From Chloroflexota bacterium (GTDB lineage Bacteria > Chloroflexota > Anaerolineae > J036 > Brachytrichaceae), in NCBI GenBank assembly GCA_021788625.1, contig JAJYKL010000003.1, forward strand, positions 39,941-103,940: a stretch of 64,000 nucleotides of DNA, given 5' to 3'. Below, piece after piece: positions 47,154-57,531 of the stretch. Positions within the stretch are counted from its first letter, which is position 1. Every line of letters starts with the position of its first letter. Under the pieces are notes generated by a model. The model had not been told where the DNA came from. It was given only the letters and a program-made list of their open reading frames with translations, and did no database searches. The position numbers were made by a program, and so were the translations under genes.

Positions 47154-48173
47154 CTATGACGAGACACTCCGCTTATAGGTGATGCGTGGATCTACTAATG
47201 GATAGAGCAAGTCGAGTATCAAGACACCAGTGGCTGTGATGACGATCATCAGGTTGGTGATGGTCTGGATGACTGTATAGTCCTGGTCCTGGATGGAACG
47301 ATATAGCGTATAGCCCGTACCGGGGTAAGCGAAGATCCATTCCACCAGGGTGGAACCACCGACCAGGGCGCCCAGACCCAAGGCGAAGGCGGTCAAAGCC
47401 GGCAGGATCGCGTTACGGATGCCATAGCGGAAGAAGATGCGTGCCGGTGAAAGCCCTTTAGCCTGCGCCAGCAGGAAGTAATCTTCATTATTGACCCCGA
47501 TCATCAAGCCGCGCATGCCCAATGCCCAGCCGCCCATCGAAGTCAAGACGATTGACAGGAGCGGCATGATGGCGTGCAGGAGCACATCTTTGATAAAGGG
47601 CAGGTTCCAGCCTGGGTTCACGCTCATGGAATATCCACCCGTGGCTGGCAACCAATGTAATTTAAAGGCGATGATGGAGATCAAAAAGATACCAAACATG
47701 AAGTAGGGAATGGAAGTAAAAGTCAGGCTGGTTGGCAAAATGGTCTGCAGCCAGCGGGGCGTTCGACGCCAACCCATCAGCGAGCCGATGGTGACCCCGA
47801 TGATAAAAGAGAGCACTGAGGCAACCGAAAGCAGGCCCAGAGTCCAGGGTAGAGCCGGGGTGACGATGTCCCAGGCCGCGGTTGGAAAGCGAGCAAATGA
47901 AAAACCGTAGTCGAAGCGAACCACGTGCCCCAGGTAGCGGATGTACTGAATGTACACCGGATCGTTGAGCCCGAAGCTTTGCTTATAGGATTCGATGATC
48001 TGGTTGGCGTTCTCCACGTAGCCGCGCAGGTTCATCATTGCCAGGACCATGGCGGTGGTAGGATCGCTGCCACCCAAACGCGGGATGGCGAATGTCAGGG
48101 TGACGCCGATCCAGATCGTCAGGATCCACATGAGTATACGTTGAATCAAGTAACCTCTGGTCAAGCCGGCCAT
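47154..48173 (-). CDS. ABC transporter permease (DppB-type)
   Basis: 339 aa permease with an N-terminal helix (YLIQRILMWILTIWIGVTLT) and the BPD_transp_1 domain with the EAA-type loop AKGLSPARIFFRYGIRNAIL. ATG 48173 (MAGLTRGYL) is seven bases after GGAG; a GTG two codons earlier is the alternative. It is the second gene of the operon, 100 bases after the binding-protein gene. Confidence 0.94.
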   Translation of the reverse strand: MAGLTRGYLIQRILMWILTIWIGVTLTFAIPRLGGSDPTTAMVLAMMNLRGYVENANQIIESYKQSFGLNDPVYIQYIRYLGHVVRFDYGFSFARFPTAAWDIVTPALPWTLGLLSVASVLSFIIGVTIGSLMGWRRTPRWLQTILPTSLTFTSIPYFMFGIFLISIIAFKLHWLPATGGYSMSVNPGWNLPFIKDVLLHAIMPLLSIVLTSMGGWALGMRGLMIGVNNEDYFLLAQAKGLSPARIFFRYGIRNAILPALTAFALGLGALVGGSTLVEWIFAYPGTGYTLYRSIQDQDYTVIQTITNLMIVITATGVLILDLLYPLVDPRITYKRSVSS

Positions 48174-48273
48174 GCGCACTCTCCAGGTCGAAATGTGGAA
48201 AAACTTCCTGATGGCCTACCAGGGCCATCAGGAATGCACTATCCAACACTAAGTCAACGCAACGGGCATTCGA

Positions 48274-50148
48274 TTATTGGGCTTTACTAAGCTTGGTCAT
48301 CGCCACAACCCAAAGGTTGCACCAGTTGCACGGGAAGATATAGTAATTGTCGCGGGTCGGGTAGCCGGTCCAGTAAGTGTAGTTGAAGGGGACGATCTTG
48401 CGGGACTGGGCAGCCGGGAAGGCCGGCAGTTCGTTGTACAGGATGGTGATCGCCTGCTTCGCCAGATCCAAGTACTTGGGATCGGTTTCCTTGGTGACGC
48501 CCAGTTGCGCAACGATATCGGTGTACTGCTTATTGCTCCAGCGCCACTGGTTGTCAATTGGGCCACCCTTGGCTGCCTGGCCGAGTGGGGCGGCCGCGCC
48601 GGTGAACTGGTTCAGCGTGGTCCAGGGCTCGTTTACGGATCCGCACGCGAACCAGTTGGACTGTGCTTCGTAGTCGCCGGTGGAGGCGTTGGTGTAATAG
48701 ACCGCACCCAGCTTCGCCTCAGTGGCGTTGATGCCGAACTTCTGCAACTGCTCGACGTAGACATCGCCGATACGCTGAAGCTCGATGAAGTCTTCAGGGA
48801 CCTGAATCTGAATGGCCAGATCCTGGCCATCCTTGGACCAGTATTTGGCGCCCTTCGTGTAGCCTTTGGCCTTCAGGATTGCCTCAGCCTTGGCCAGTTG
48901 AGGTGACAGCATATCCTGTTCAACCTGCGGGTCGACCAGGTCAGAGTAGGGCTTCATGGAGGGGTAGTTCGGCCAGAAGTAGGCGGCCAGTGTGGTCGAG
49001 CCCTCATAAGCGATGTCCACGATCTGCTTGCGGTCCATCACATCGCTCAGCATGTTGCGCATGTCCTTGTCATCCCAGGGCTTCTTGGCTGAGTTGATGG
49101 AGATGATGCGGGCGCACGGATCCGCTACAGCGTAGGGTTTCTGGTCGTACCAGGCGTGCCACTTGCTGTTCTGGTTGATGATGGCCTGCAGGGCGCCGAC
49201 GGTGATGTCCTGCATGGAGTCGAATCCGTTGTCAATGGCTGTCTGGGTGCGTACCTCTTCGGTGCCGACATACTTGAATACCACCTTCTTGGGTTCCGGC
49301 AACTTGGCGAAACCGGTCTTGGCACCCCACCAGTTGTCGTTGCGGACGAAGATCGTTTCGTTGGTGGTCGTCTTGGCCAGGATGTACGGTCCCGTGCCTA
49401 ACGGCAAGCCTTTGGACGGGTCATAGTTCTTGAAGGTGGTTGGGTCCTTGACATTCTCCCAGATATGCTTGGGGATGAAGACATCGGGGAACACGCCCAG
49501 GCCGCCGCTGATGCGTTCGTCGGCAAAGCGGGGATTGGTTTTGTTGAGAGTGTACCGCACGGTGTAGTCATCAACCTTTTCCACACTCTTGAGCCATTGC
49601 ACCCAATAGAAGTGGTTCGTCAGCTTGTCGTTCTTCTGCTGCAGATTGATGGTGTAGATGATGTCGTCGGCCGTGAACGGCACACCGTCGTTCCAGGTAA
49701 TGCCCTTTCGCAGATGCAGCGTCCAGACGGTATCATCAGCATTGCTGTCGACCTTTTCAGCCATCCACATGATGTGCTTGCCATCACCATAGTTGAGGTA
49801 CATCAGGTCGTCCATGCCAATCTCAGACATGCCCCAGCCGAAAGCATTGCCCGGGATATAGGGGTTCCAGTTATCGAAGGTGTCGAGCTTGTAGGGCTGG
49901 TCGATCATAAAGGTGTCTGCACGATCGGCATTCAGGTAGTCCATCGGATTGGCCGCGGCAGCCGTGGTGGGTGTTGCCGCGGCGGTGGCGGCGGAGGTTG
50001 CCGCGGCAGCCGACGTATTCGTTGCGGCTGGTGGCTGGGTCGCCTGCGGCGCCGCCGCAGGTTGTCCGCCACACGCAGCCACCGCTGTTGCGATCACGAT
50101 GGCCAGGGTTATAGGAACGTGGTTTATTGACGAGCGAAGCGCTTTCAT
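48274..50148 (-). CDS. ABC transporter substrate-binding lipoprotein (SBP family 5)
   Basis: 624 aa from ATG 50148 (MKALRSS), which has GGAGGAGA upstream. The signal peptide ends in a lipobox (TAVAACGG), so the protein is probably lipid-anchored. An Ala/Pro/Thr-rich linker follows. The SBP_bac_5 domain includes LRKGITWNDGVPFTADDIIY and the later NMLSDVMDRKQIVDIAYEG. Family members bind peptides, nickel chelates or oligosaccharides. The neighbours give no decisive clue here. It is the first gene of the importer operon. Confidence 0.93.
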   Translation of the reverse strand: MKALRSSINHVPITLAIVIATAVAACGGQPAAAPQATQPPAATNTSAAAATSAATAAATPTTAAAANPMDYLNADRADTFMIDQPYKLDTFDNWNPYIPGNAFGWGMSEIGMDDLMYLNYGDGKHIMWMAEKVDSNADDTVWTLHLRKGITWNDGVPFTADDIIYTINLQQKNDKLTNHFYWVQWLKSVEKVDDYTVRYTLNKTNPRFADERISGGLGVFPDVFIPKHIWENVKDPTTFKNYDPSKGLPLGTGPYILAKTTTNETIFVRNDNWWGAKTGFAKLPEPKKVVFKYVGTEEVRTQTAIDNGFDSMQDITVGALQAIINQNSKWHAWYDQKPYAVADPCARIISINSAKKPWDDKDMRNMLSDVMDRKQIVDIAYEGSTTLAAYFWPNYPSMKPYSDLVDPQVEQDMLSPQLAKAEAILKAKGYTKGAKYWSKDGQDLAIQIQVPEDFIELQRIGDVYVEQLQKFGINATEAKLGAVYYTNASTGDYEAQSNWFACGSVNEPWTTLNQFTGAAAPLGQAAKGGPIDNQWRWSNKQYTDIVAQLGVTKETDPKYLDLAKQAITILYNELPAFPAAQSRKIVPFNYTYWTGYPTRDNYYIFPCNWCNLWVVAMTKLSKAQ

Positions 50149-50568
50149 GAATCTCTCCTCCCCTCCAATGGGGACTTCCACTATCGAGTTGAACTTCAAA
50201 GAGCGAATACTAAAGAAGTTGCTAACGAAGATGTGGAGATTTCGGTAAGGGCATCACCTCCTTACAAGCAGGCACAAGTACAAAATCCAAAACTATATGA
50301 GCCACAAGAATTCAACCGTCACACATCCCGCGGCTCGCACAGGTATGAGCCCCGAGTAGTCGTATTCTATCAATTGCTCGGTTTAGCGCAAGTCGGTTCC
50401 GATACATGCAATACGATATGAGACCAGATGGTCAGGCAAGTTATTGTCACGGTTAGCAATGTGCCTATATCTCGTGTTGGCATGATTTCGCGGTGTCGTG
50501 TTAAGATTACGGGCGCGTCAGCCGCAGGTGACCTAAAACGCGTGTAGAAGATAATACACTAACCTACT
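50149..50568. other. Divergent intergenic region between ABC importer and V/A-ATPase operons
   Basis: About 420 bases without a gene. On the left is the ribosome-binding site and promoter zone of the minus-strand importer operon. On the right is a candidate promoter for the ATPase operon (50,528-50,555). I see no strong operator, hairpin or repeat between them. Confidence 0.5.
50528..50555 (+). promoter_or_regulatory. Candidate promoter of the V/A-ATPase operon
   Basis: GTGACC (50,528-50,533) and GATAAT (50,550-50,555) are 16 bases apart. Transcription would start about 7 bases before the ATG at 50569, giving an almost leaderless message. That agrees with the lack of a Shine-Dalgarno there. 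The -35 match is weak. Confidence 0.35.
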
Positions 50569-50934
50569 ATGAAACAAAATGTCACTATACCGGAGAAAGG
50601 CGACCGGAATGTATCCACGCTGTACCAAAAGGACCACGTACAGCAGGTACTCGATATCGAAAAACAAGCGCAGGCAATCTACGATGCGGCGATGCATGAG
50701 GCGGAGCAGTTCCCGAAGCGGGCAGAGCAGGAAGCCAAGGCGCTAATGGATAAGGCGCGGGCGGATGCCGAAGGCGAAGCCCGCCAGATGCTGTCCCAGG
50801 CCCAGGCAGAGGAGGAATCTGCACGCCTCCTGGCTCAAGCACAGGAAGATGTTCGCCGCATGGAAGTCATCGCCATGAGCAATTTCGACCGGGCGGTCAG
50901 CTTTATCCTGGATCGCGTGGCTGGCAGGGAGTAG
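50569..50934 (+). CDS. V/A-type ATPase subunit G/H (peripheral stalk)
   Basis: 121 aa. From about residue 25 it is one long Ala/Glu/Gln/Lys-rich coiled coil (IEKQAQAIYDAAMHEAEQF to LMDKARADAEGEARQ). It ends in AMSNFDRAVSFILDRVAG, a typical C-terminus of AhaH/NtpF-type stalk subunits. It forms the peripheral stalk with subunit E. It is the first gene of the operon and has no clear ribosome-binding site. Confidence 0.82.
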   Translation: MKQNVTIPEKGDRNVSTLYQKDHVQQVLDIEKQAQAIYDAAMHEAEQFPKRAEQEAKALMDKARADAEGEARQMLSQAQAEEESARLLAQAQEDVRRMEVIAMSNFDRAVSFILDRVAGRE

Positions 50935-50938
50935 AACC

Positions 50939-52003
50939 ATGCCGGGAGGCGTCACAGGCTACGCGGCTATCAACTCACGCGTCCGGGCCATGTATTCAGG
51001 ACTGCTCACTGCACACGACTGGGTCAGGTTATGTGAAACAGTTGATCTGGGCAGTTTGGTTGAGGCCCTCAAGAGTACGGTCTACAACCCGTACGTCGCG
51101 AATCTCGAAGATCGCAACCTTACCCCACGGCGTGCTGTATACAACACCAAGCGCCATCTGGCTGATGTCTATACACAGGTCATTCGAGCAGTCCCGGCTG
51201 AGGTACGCGCTCTGGTAACCCAACTCTACCGGCGTTATGAGGTGGACAACCTTAAAGCAGTGCTGCGGGGGATTGTAGCAGGAGCCGCGTGGGATCCAAT
51301 CCGGTTTGTATTGTTCCCCTACGGACCGATTACCGTCCTGCCAGCACAAGCCATGGTGGAGTCGGGGAATGTGACGACTGCTGTAGAGCTATTACGCGGC
51401 ACTCCCTATTTCGATACGCTGTCTTACGCCATGTCTCGTTACACCTCGGAACAGAGCCTCTTCCCGCTGGAAGTTGCGCTGGATCTGGCTTACTGGCGAG
51501 AGCTGCGTCACGAACTCGCACAACTCAACGGAGATGACCGCACCCAGGCGTTGAAAATCGTCGGAACGCTGATGGATATGACCAACCTGATGTGGGCGAT
51601 CCGCTACCGCGTCTACCATCATCTATCTGAAGAGGAAATCATAAACTATACCTTGCCGTTCGGCTACCACATACGTGACGAGAGCATTCGTGCCATCGCA
51701 GCCGGCGCGGATATTGCCCAGGTGGTCGAACGCACCTACCCCGATCTGCACGACGTAGATGTATTGCTGCATGAGCCGCATAGCGGTTTACCAGTGCTGG
51801 AACTACAACTCCAGCGGCATGTCGCCGAGGCATGCCGGGCTGCTTTCAGTGGATACCCCTTTCACGTCGGCATCCCGTTGGCCTTTTTATTATTGAATGA
51901 ACATGAAATTCAGGACCTGACGGTATTAGTCGAAGCCAAGTCGGCACACATGCAGCAGGAAGAGTACCAATCACACCTGTTAACGGGCTGCACGCCAGGA
52001 TGA
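50939..52003 (+). CDS. V/A-type ATPase subunit C (rotor-top, subunit d type)
   Basis: 354 aa, starting four bases after the previous stop, with GGGAG upstream. The all-helical, funnel-shaped subunit that connects the membrane ring to the central stalk is recognised by YAAINSRVRAMYSGLL, the repeated LYRRYEVDNLKAVLRG motif and the C-terminal HVGIPLAFLLLNEHEIQDLT. Length matches the family. Confidence 0.92.
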   Translation: MPGGVTGYAAINSRVRAMYSGLLTAHDWVRLCETVDLGSLVEALKSTVYNPYVANLEDRNLTPRRAVYNTKRHLADVYTQVIRAVPAEVRALVTQLYRRYEVDNLKAVLRGIVAGAAWDPIRFVLFPYGPITVLPAQAMVESGNVTTAVELLRGTPYFDTLSYAMSRYTSEQSLFPLEVALDLAYWRELRHELAQLNGDDRTQALKIVGTLMDMTNLMWAIRYRVYHHLSEEEIINYTLPFGYHIRDESIRAIAAGADIAQVVERTYPDLHDVDVLLHEPHSGLPVLELQLQRHVAEACRAAFSGYPFHVGIPLAFLLLNEHEIQDLTVLVEAKSAHMQQEEYQSHLLTGCTPG

Positions 52004-52087
52004 TTCGCATGTGTTCATTGGAATTAACGGTCAGGTGTGAGAGATTGTTCTGATTCGGACCTGATTACAAGGGATATTGGAGTCTGT

Positions 52088-54046
52088 ATGTTCTATCCGG
52101 AAGAGATGACCGAAGCCGAGATCATCATTACCGCAAAAGACCTGCTGGCAGTTACTCGTGCGTTGGCGGGCATGGGTGTCTTTCAACAAGCGGACGCCAG
52201 CTATCTGAGCGTGGAAAAAGGTTTGGATTCAACCGATGACTGGCAGGAACGCACATCCAGTTACGGCGCATTGGAACGACGCATTCTCAATGTCATGCAG
52301 ACGCTGGGCATAGAGGTGGGATCACCTCCATCGGTGGACCGTGCCACGATGGTCGATGTCGGGACGATCAGTACGCAGGTGGAACAAACTGAGCAGGCGG
52401 TTCAGACGGTCAGCCGGCAGCTCGCCACTGAGCTGAAGAAATTGGAGGTGCTGGAGAGCTATCTGCGCCAGATGGAACCTGTGGCGGGGATCGATGCAGA
52501 CATTACCGCATTGCGTCACCCGCGGTATTTATTCTCCATTCTGGGAACCATTCCGGTCGCTAATGTGGAGCGATTGGAGACAAGCCTGGCTCGCATGCCC
52601 TATGTGCTGCTGCCGCTGCGACAGGATAACCGCGAGATGGTTGTCTTGCTAGCTGGTGCAAGGAATAACGCCGATGTTCTGGAACGCGCCGCACGCAGCG
52701 CATATCTGAACCCGCTCAACCTCCCAGAGGCCTATGAGGGTACTCCACCCCAGATCATCCAGGCATTACATAAGGATATCAGTGCATCGAGACAACGGAT
52801 TGGTGAGCTGCAATCTGAGCTGGCGAAGTTGCGCGATATTCATCGACAACCTATCCAGATCCTGCTCTGGGAGGCACGCACCAGCCGGTTGCTAGCCGAT
52901 GCCATCACGCATTTCGGCCGGTTGCGTTACACCTACCTGGTTGTGGGTTGGGTGCCGTCTTCTCGAGTGGAAGAGCTGAAGCAGCGCCTTAAGAAGATTT
53001 CCAGCAACATAATTGTGGAAACCAACCCGACCCGCCGCAGCACTGCTCCGCAGGATGTTCCGGTGGCGCTGCGCAATCCAGGCCTTGTCGGAGCCTTCCA
53101 GTTATTGACGACCACCTATGCTCAACCGCGCTATCAGGAAATCGACCCAACCGTGCTGATGACGGTGACGTTCCCGCTGCTCTTTGGGGCCATGTTCGGC
53201 GATCTAGGGCAGGGGATCATTCTGGCTTTGGGGGGCATCTTGATATCGACTCGCAAGGTGAAGTCGCTACGCAGCCTGGCGAGCCTTGGCCCAATCGTAA
53301 CAGCCTGCGGAGTGGTGGCTGCTGTCTTCGGTGTACTGTATGGCAGCTTCTTCGGTTTTGAAGATGTGATCCAGCCGCTATGGATGAGGCCGCTGAGCAA
53401 CATCCTGACGATCCTCATGATTGCCATCGGTGCGGGGATCGTCCTGCTGAGTGTGGGATTCGTGCTAAACATGATCAATGCCATCATTGCACGAGACCTC
53501 GGGCGCTTCTTATTTGACCACAATGGCCTGGCCGGGTTTGTGCTCTACTGGTCATTGCTGCTCCTGGCAGCCTCCATTGCGATCAAAGGTTTTCCCATTC
53601 CGACTGTTGTCTTCGTCGTGACGGCGGTCGTGTCTGCAGTCGCGGTCATGTTCTCAGAAGTTTTACGGCATTTGGTCGAGGGACATCGGCCGCTTATCGA
53701 GGGTGGTGCCGGTACATACGTTGTTCAGGCGGCTGTGGAGATATTCGAGACGTTGATAAGCTTCTTGAGCAACAGTCTCTCGTATGTGCGTGTTGGCGCC
53801 TTTGCTGTGGCGCACGGAGGGCTGAGCGCTGTCATTTTCATCCTGGCTGCTCTCGCCAGCCCAGGCCACGGTGTAGGGTATTGGATTGTGGTCGTTTTGG
53901 GCAATTTATTCATCATCGGTTTCGAAGGCTTGATTGTGAGTATTCAGACCATGCGTCTGGAGTACTATGAGTTTTTCAGCAAGTTCTTCAGCGGCGGTGG
54001 TGCTCGTTACCGGCCACTCAAGTTACAGCCTGCCCAGTCAGAGTGA
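52088..54046 (+). CDS. V/A-type ATPase subunit I (membrane stator, subunit a type)
   Basis: 652 aa from ATG 52088 (MFYPEEMTEAEI); a longer frame to 52037 has no family similarity. The N-terminal half is soluble with coiled coils (about 90-140 and 235-270). The C-terminal half has about eight helices. Key blocks are FPLLFGAMFGDLGQGIIL, FGVLYGSFFGFED and FLSNSLSYVRVGAFAVAHGGL, which holds the essential arginine of the ion half-channels. Confidence 0.95.
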   Translation: MFYPEEMTEAEIIITAKDLLAVTRALAGMGVFQQADASYLSVEKGLDSTDDWQERTSSYGALERRILNVMQTLGIEVGSPPSVDRATMVDVGTISTQVEQTEQAVQTVSRQLATELKKLEVLESYLRQMEPVAGIDADITALRHPRYLFSILGTIPVANVERLETSLARMPYVLLPLRQDNREMVVLLAGARNNADVLERAARSAYLNPLNLPEAYEGTPPQIIQALHKDISASRQRIGELQSELAKLRDIHRQPIQILLWEARTSRLLADAITHFGRLRYTYLVVGWVPSSRVEELKQRLKKISSNIIVETNPTRRSTAPQDVPVALRNPGLVGAFQLLTTTYAQPRYQEIDPTVLMTVTFPLLFGAMFGDLGQGIILALGGILISTRKVKSLRSLASLGPIVTACGVVAAVFGVLYGSFFGFEDVIQPLWMRPLSNILTILMIAIGAGIVLLSVGFVLNMINAIIARDLGRFLFDHNGLAGFVLYWSLLLLAASIAIKGFPIPTVVFVVTAVVSAVAVMFSEVLRHLVEGHRPLIEGGAGTYVVQAAVEIFETLISFLSNSLSYVRVGAFAVAHGGLSAVIFILAALASPGHGVGYWIVVVLGNLFIIGFEGLIVSIQTMRLEYYEFFSKFFSGGGARYRPLKLQPAQSE

Positions 54047-54202
54047 GGCCAGGTGCAGTAGGGCTGATGACTCAAAGGTTTTTACATCATTAATAAGGTA
54101 TTGAGAAGTGCGATGCAGGTCATATGACCATTCGCTTGTAACCTTTCTCCAGTTGCGGCACAGGCGCGAGGCTGTGGGCTGGGGGATGGCCAAAATGAAT
54201 AA

Positions 54203-54661
<459 letters not shown>

Positions 54662-54744
54662 CTGCAAGTCATACGGCGTCGTTCAGGCTGGACAGGATTA
54701 GTCAATTGAATGACCAGAGTAGTAATGTTCCTGCCGAACTGTGA

Positions 54745-54808
54745 TAGTGAGCTTGTCGAACTGTACATAGTGAGCTTGTCGAACTGTACATAGTGAGCTT
54801 GTCGAACT
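54745..54808. repeat. 23-bp tandem repeat (2.8 copies) abutting subunit F
   Basis: The unit TAGTGAGCTTGTCGAACTGT plus ACA repeats at 54,745, 54,768 and 54,791 with a strict 23-base period. The third copy runs up to the base before the subunit F ATG. A partial degenerate copy (CTGCCGAACTG) lies just to the left. Repeats with a GTGAGCTTGTCGAAC core are, to my knowledge, scattered in many Chloroflexota genomes. Here it occupies the place where the subunit F ribosome-binding site should be. Confidence 0.85.
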
Positions 54809-55114
54809 ATGAAAGTGTACGTGATTGGCAATCCGCAGGCCGTGCTGGGATTTTCCCTGGTCGGTATCAGCGGCCGGGCAGCAACCAGTGCGGCTGAGGT
54901 TAACGAGGCGCTGGATGATGTTTTGGCGGCCAAGGACGTCGGTGTGGTGCTGGTGACCGAGGACGTGGCACGCCTGATCGTGTCACGCATGGACAACCTC
55001 AAACTGCATAGTACCGTACCGCTGATCGTCGAGGTGCCTGGCCCTGAAGGTGTTCGGTCGGACCAGCCAACGCTGGCCGAGGTTGTGAGGCGGGCTATTG
55101 GCATCCGAATCTGA
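54809..55114 (+). CDS. V/A-type ATPase subunit F (central stalk)
   Basis: 101 aa, the family length. KVYVIGNPQAVLGFSLVGI at the N-terminus is diagnostic, followed by the Rossmann-like VGVVLVTEDVARLI and VPLIVEVPGPEG. It binds subunit D in the rotor shaft. The 23-bp tandem repeat runs right up to its ATG, so no Shine-Dalgarno is present. It starts upstream of subunit E, with a 12-base gap between the two. Confidence 0.92.
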   Translation: MKVYVIGNPQAVLGFSLVGISGRAATSAAEVNEALDDVLAAKDVGVVLVTEDVARLIVSRMDNLKLHSTVPLIVEVPGPEGVRSDQPTLAEVVRRAIGIRI

Positions 55115-55126
55115 GGTGTACCTGAC

Positions 55127-55747
55127 ATGAAACCGATCGAAGAAGGGATGGAGGCACTGTCGCACGCGGTGCAAAGCGAAGTGCGTGCCGAGGCTGACCA
55201 GATCCTGGCCGATGCCAAAGCGAAGGCGGAGGAGACTCATCGACGCGCCCAGGAGCAGGCAGAGGCCCAGCGCGAGGAGATTCTGCGGCGTGCTTCCCAG
55301 GAAGCCACTCGCATCCGCAGCCAGGTCATTGCCACGACACAGTTAAAAGCACGCACGATGCAACTCGAGCGGCGTGAAAAGCTGTTGAATGATACCTTTC
55401 TGGCGGCTCAACAAAAGCTGCCCGCAGCGCAACAGTGGAAAAACTACCCGCAGCTCGCGCAAAACCTGTTGCGTGAGGCACTGATCCGCCTGGCTGCTCC
55501 GGAGGTGCGCGTACGAGCTGATGAACAGACCCGCACACTCCTGACACCTGAACTGCTGGCAGCCCTTCAGAAAGAGCTAAACATCAAAGTGGAGCTGGGT
55601 GAGCCCTTGCCCCATGGCACAGGAGTCGTGGTGGAAACGCCGGATGGACATCGACAGTATGACAATACTCTGGAGTCGCGATCAAGGCAGATGCAAAATG
55701 AACTGCGAGCGCAGGTATATCGTCTCTTGATGGGAGAGTCGCTATGA
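55127..55747 (+). CDS. V/A-type ATPase subunit E (peripheral stalk)
   Basis: 206 aa. The N-terminal coiled coil (ILADAKAKAEETHRRAQEQA) pairs with subunit G/H. The globular C-terminus contains KELNIKVELGEPLPHGTGVV and ENTLESR-like DNTLESRSRQMQ, which contacts the catalytic head. Its stop overlaps the start of subunit A by four bases. Confidence 0.9.
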   Translation: MKPIEEGMEALSHAVQSEVRAEADQILADAKAKAEETHRRAQEQAEAQREEILRRASQEATRIRSQVIATTQLKARTMQLERREKLLNDTFLAAQQKLPAAQQWKNYPQLAQNLLREALIRLAAPEVRVRADEQTRTLLTPELLAALQKELNIKVELGEPLPHGTGVVVETPDGHRQYDNTLESRSRQMQNELRAQVYRLLMGESL

Positions 55748-57531
55748 GTCAGCAGATCGGAACCGTGACCTGGGTAAACGGGCCAGTGGTCCGCTCACGG
55801 GGCTCGCGCCGGGTGGGCATGATGGAGCTGGTCGAGGTCGGCGACGAGCATCTGGTTGGTGAAGTGATCGGCATGCAGGGCGACATCACCACCATCCAGG
55901 TGTACGAAGAGACATCGGGTATGCAGCCTGGCGCGCCCGTGTTTGGCACCGGGTTACCCCTGTCGGTGGAGCTGGGCCCTGGCCTGTTGAAGAGCATCTT
56001 TGATGGCGTACAACGTCCATTGCCCGTGATTGAGATGCGCACCGGCTCATTCATCAGCCGTGGTATGCATCTGACGCCACTGTATCGCAAAGACCGCTGG
56101 AACTTCACGCCACGCGCCAAAGAGGGTGACGCCGTGAGTGGTGGAACGATTCTGGGTACCGTGCCGGAAACGCCCGCCCTGGAACACCGTATCATGGTTC
56201 CTCCCGATCTATCCGGAACACTTACATGGGTTGCCCCGGAAGGCCAATACACCATCACGGAACCCATCGCCCGTCTACGCATTGGATCAGCGGACGACGC
56301 AGGTGAAAGCCGTGAGGTGGAACTAACCATGTTGCAGCGCTGGCCGGTGCGTAAACCGCGCCCCTACCGTAGTCGCCTGGGCCAGAACATCCCTCTTATC
56401 ACCGGACAACGCGTGCTGGATAGCTTTTTCCCGTTGGCCAAGGGTGGCTCGGGAGCCATTCCTGGGGCATTCGGCTCGGGCAAGACGGTGACTCAGCACA
56501 GCATCGCCAAATGGGCAGACGCGCAAGTGGTGGTGTACATTGGCTGTGGTGAGCGCGGCAACGAGATGACGGAGGTGTTGCAGGATTTCCCACACCTGGT
56601 GGATCCACGCACCAACCGCCCTCTGATGGAACGCACGGTGCTCATCGCCAATACCTCCAATATGCCTGTTGCCGCTCGCGAGGCGAGTATTTATACGGGT
56701 ATCACCATCGCCGAATACTTCCGCGATATGGGCTACCATGTGGCCTTGATGGCCGACTCAACCTCTCGCTGGGCTGAGGCTTTACGTGAGATCTCGGGTC
56801 GGCTTGAGGAGATGCCTGCAGAAGAAGGGTTCCCAGCCTACCTGGCGACTCGACTGGCTGAGTTTTATGAGCGTGCCGGTTATGTCGAGACGCTCAGTGG
56901 CCAGAGTGGCTCCGTCAGTGTCGTCGGAGCGGTCTCGCCTCCTGGTGGTGACTTCTCCGAGCCGGTGACACAACACACCAAACGCTTCATCCGCTGCTTC
57001 TGGGCACTGGACAAAGCCCTGGCCTCGGCGCGGCACTTCCCATCCATTAACTGGCTGGACAGCTACAGTGAATACATTGCCGATGTAGCTGGCTGGTGGA
57101 AAGAGCAGGTGGGGCAGGACTGGTACGCCCTGCGCAATCAGGCCATGGAGATCCTGAACGAGGAGAACCGGTTGTCGCAGATCGTGAAACTGGTCGGCCC
57201 GGACGCGTTACCCGATGAGCAGCGCCTGCCACTGGAGACAGCCCGCCTGTTACGCGAGGGATTCTTACAGCAGAGCGCCATGGACGACGTTGATGCTTTC
57301 TCGACGGTCCAGAAGCAGATCCAGATGCTGAGCCTGATCCTGCACTTCCACCATCGGGCGCAGAGCATCATCAAACGTGGCGCGCCGATCAGCATGATTC
57401 ACAACCTGCCTATCGTGATCACGCTGATCCGTATGAAGTCGGTTGTACCAAACGACCAGTTGGAAAAGCTGGACGGTATCCGTCAGGATATCGACCGGCA
57501 GATGGATAAGTTGGAGTCAGAATACGCATGA
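55744..57531 (+). CDS. V/A-type ATPase catalytic subunit A
   Basis: 595 aa catalytic subunit. Walker A is [14 protein letters not shown], the arm loop follows in [13 protein letters not shown], and Walker B-type [20 protein letters not shown] carries the catalytic region. The N-terminal bulge domain (about 110-190) that marks A subunits against F1-beta is present ([16 protein letters not shown]). It starts inside the subunit E stop and overlaps subunit B by four bases. Confidence 0.97.
   Translation: MSQQIGTVTWVNGPVVRSRGSRRVGMMELVEVGDEHLVGEVIGMQGDITTIQVYEETSGMQPGAPVFGTGLPLSVELGPGLLKSIFDGVQRPLPVIEMRTGSFISRGMHLTPLYRKDRWNFTPRAKEGDAVSGGTILGTVPETPALEHRIMVPPDLSGTLTWVAPEGQYTITEPIARLRIGSADDAGESREVELTMLQRWPVRKPRPYRSRLGQNIPLITGQRVLDSFFPLAKGGSGAIPGAFGSGKTVTQHSIAKWADAQVVVYIGCGERGNEMTEVLQDFPHLVDPRTNRPLMERTVLIANTSNMPVAAREASIYTGITIAEYFRDMGYHVALMADSTSRWAEALREISGRLEEMPAEEGFPAYLATRLAEFYERAGYVETLSGQSGSVSVVGAVSPPGGDFSEPVTQHTKRFIRCFWALDKALASARHFPSINWLDSYSEYIADVAGWWKEQVGQDWYALRNQAMEILNEENRLSQIVKLVGPDALPDEQRLPLETARLLREGFLQQSAMDDVDAFSTVQKQIQMLSLILHFHHRAQSIIKRGAPISMIHNLPIVITLIRMKSVVPNDQLEKLDGIRQDIDRQMDKLESEYA

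Noticed and set aside
54745..54808. Tandem repeat considered as a CRISPR array
   Set aside because: Units are contiguous with no spacers, only 2.8 copies, and no cas gene is nearby.
55749..56330. 193-codon minus-strand frame inside the ATPase A subunit gene
   Set aside because: Ser/Pro/Arg-rich antisense frame of a strongly conserved gene.
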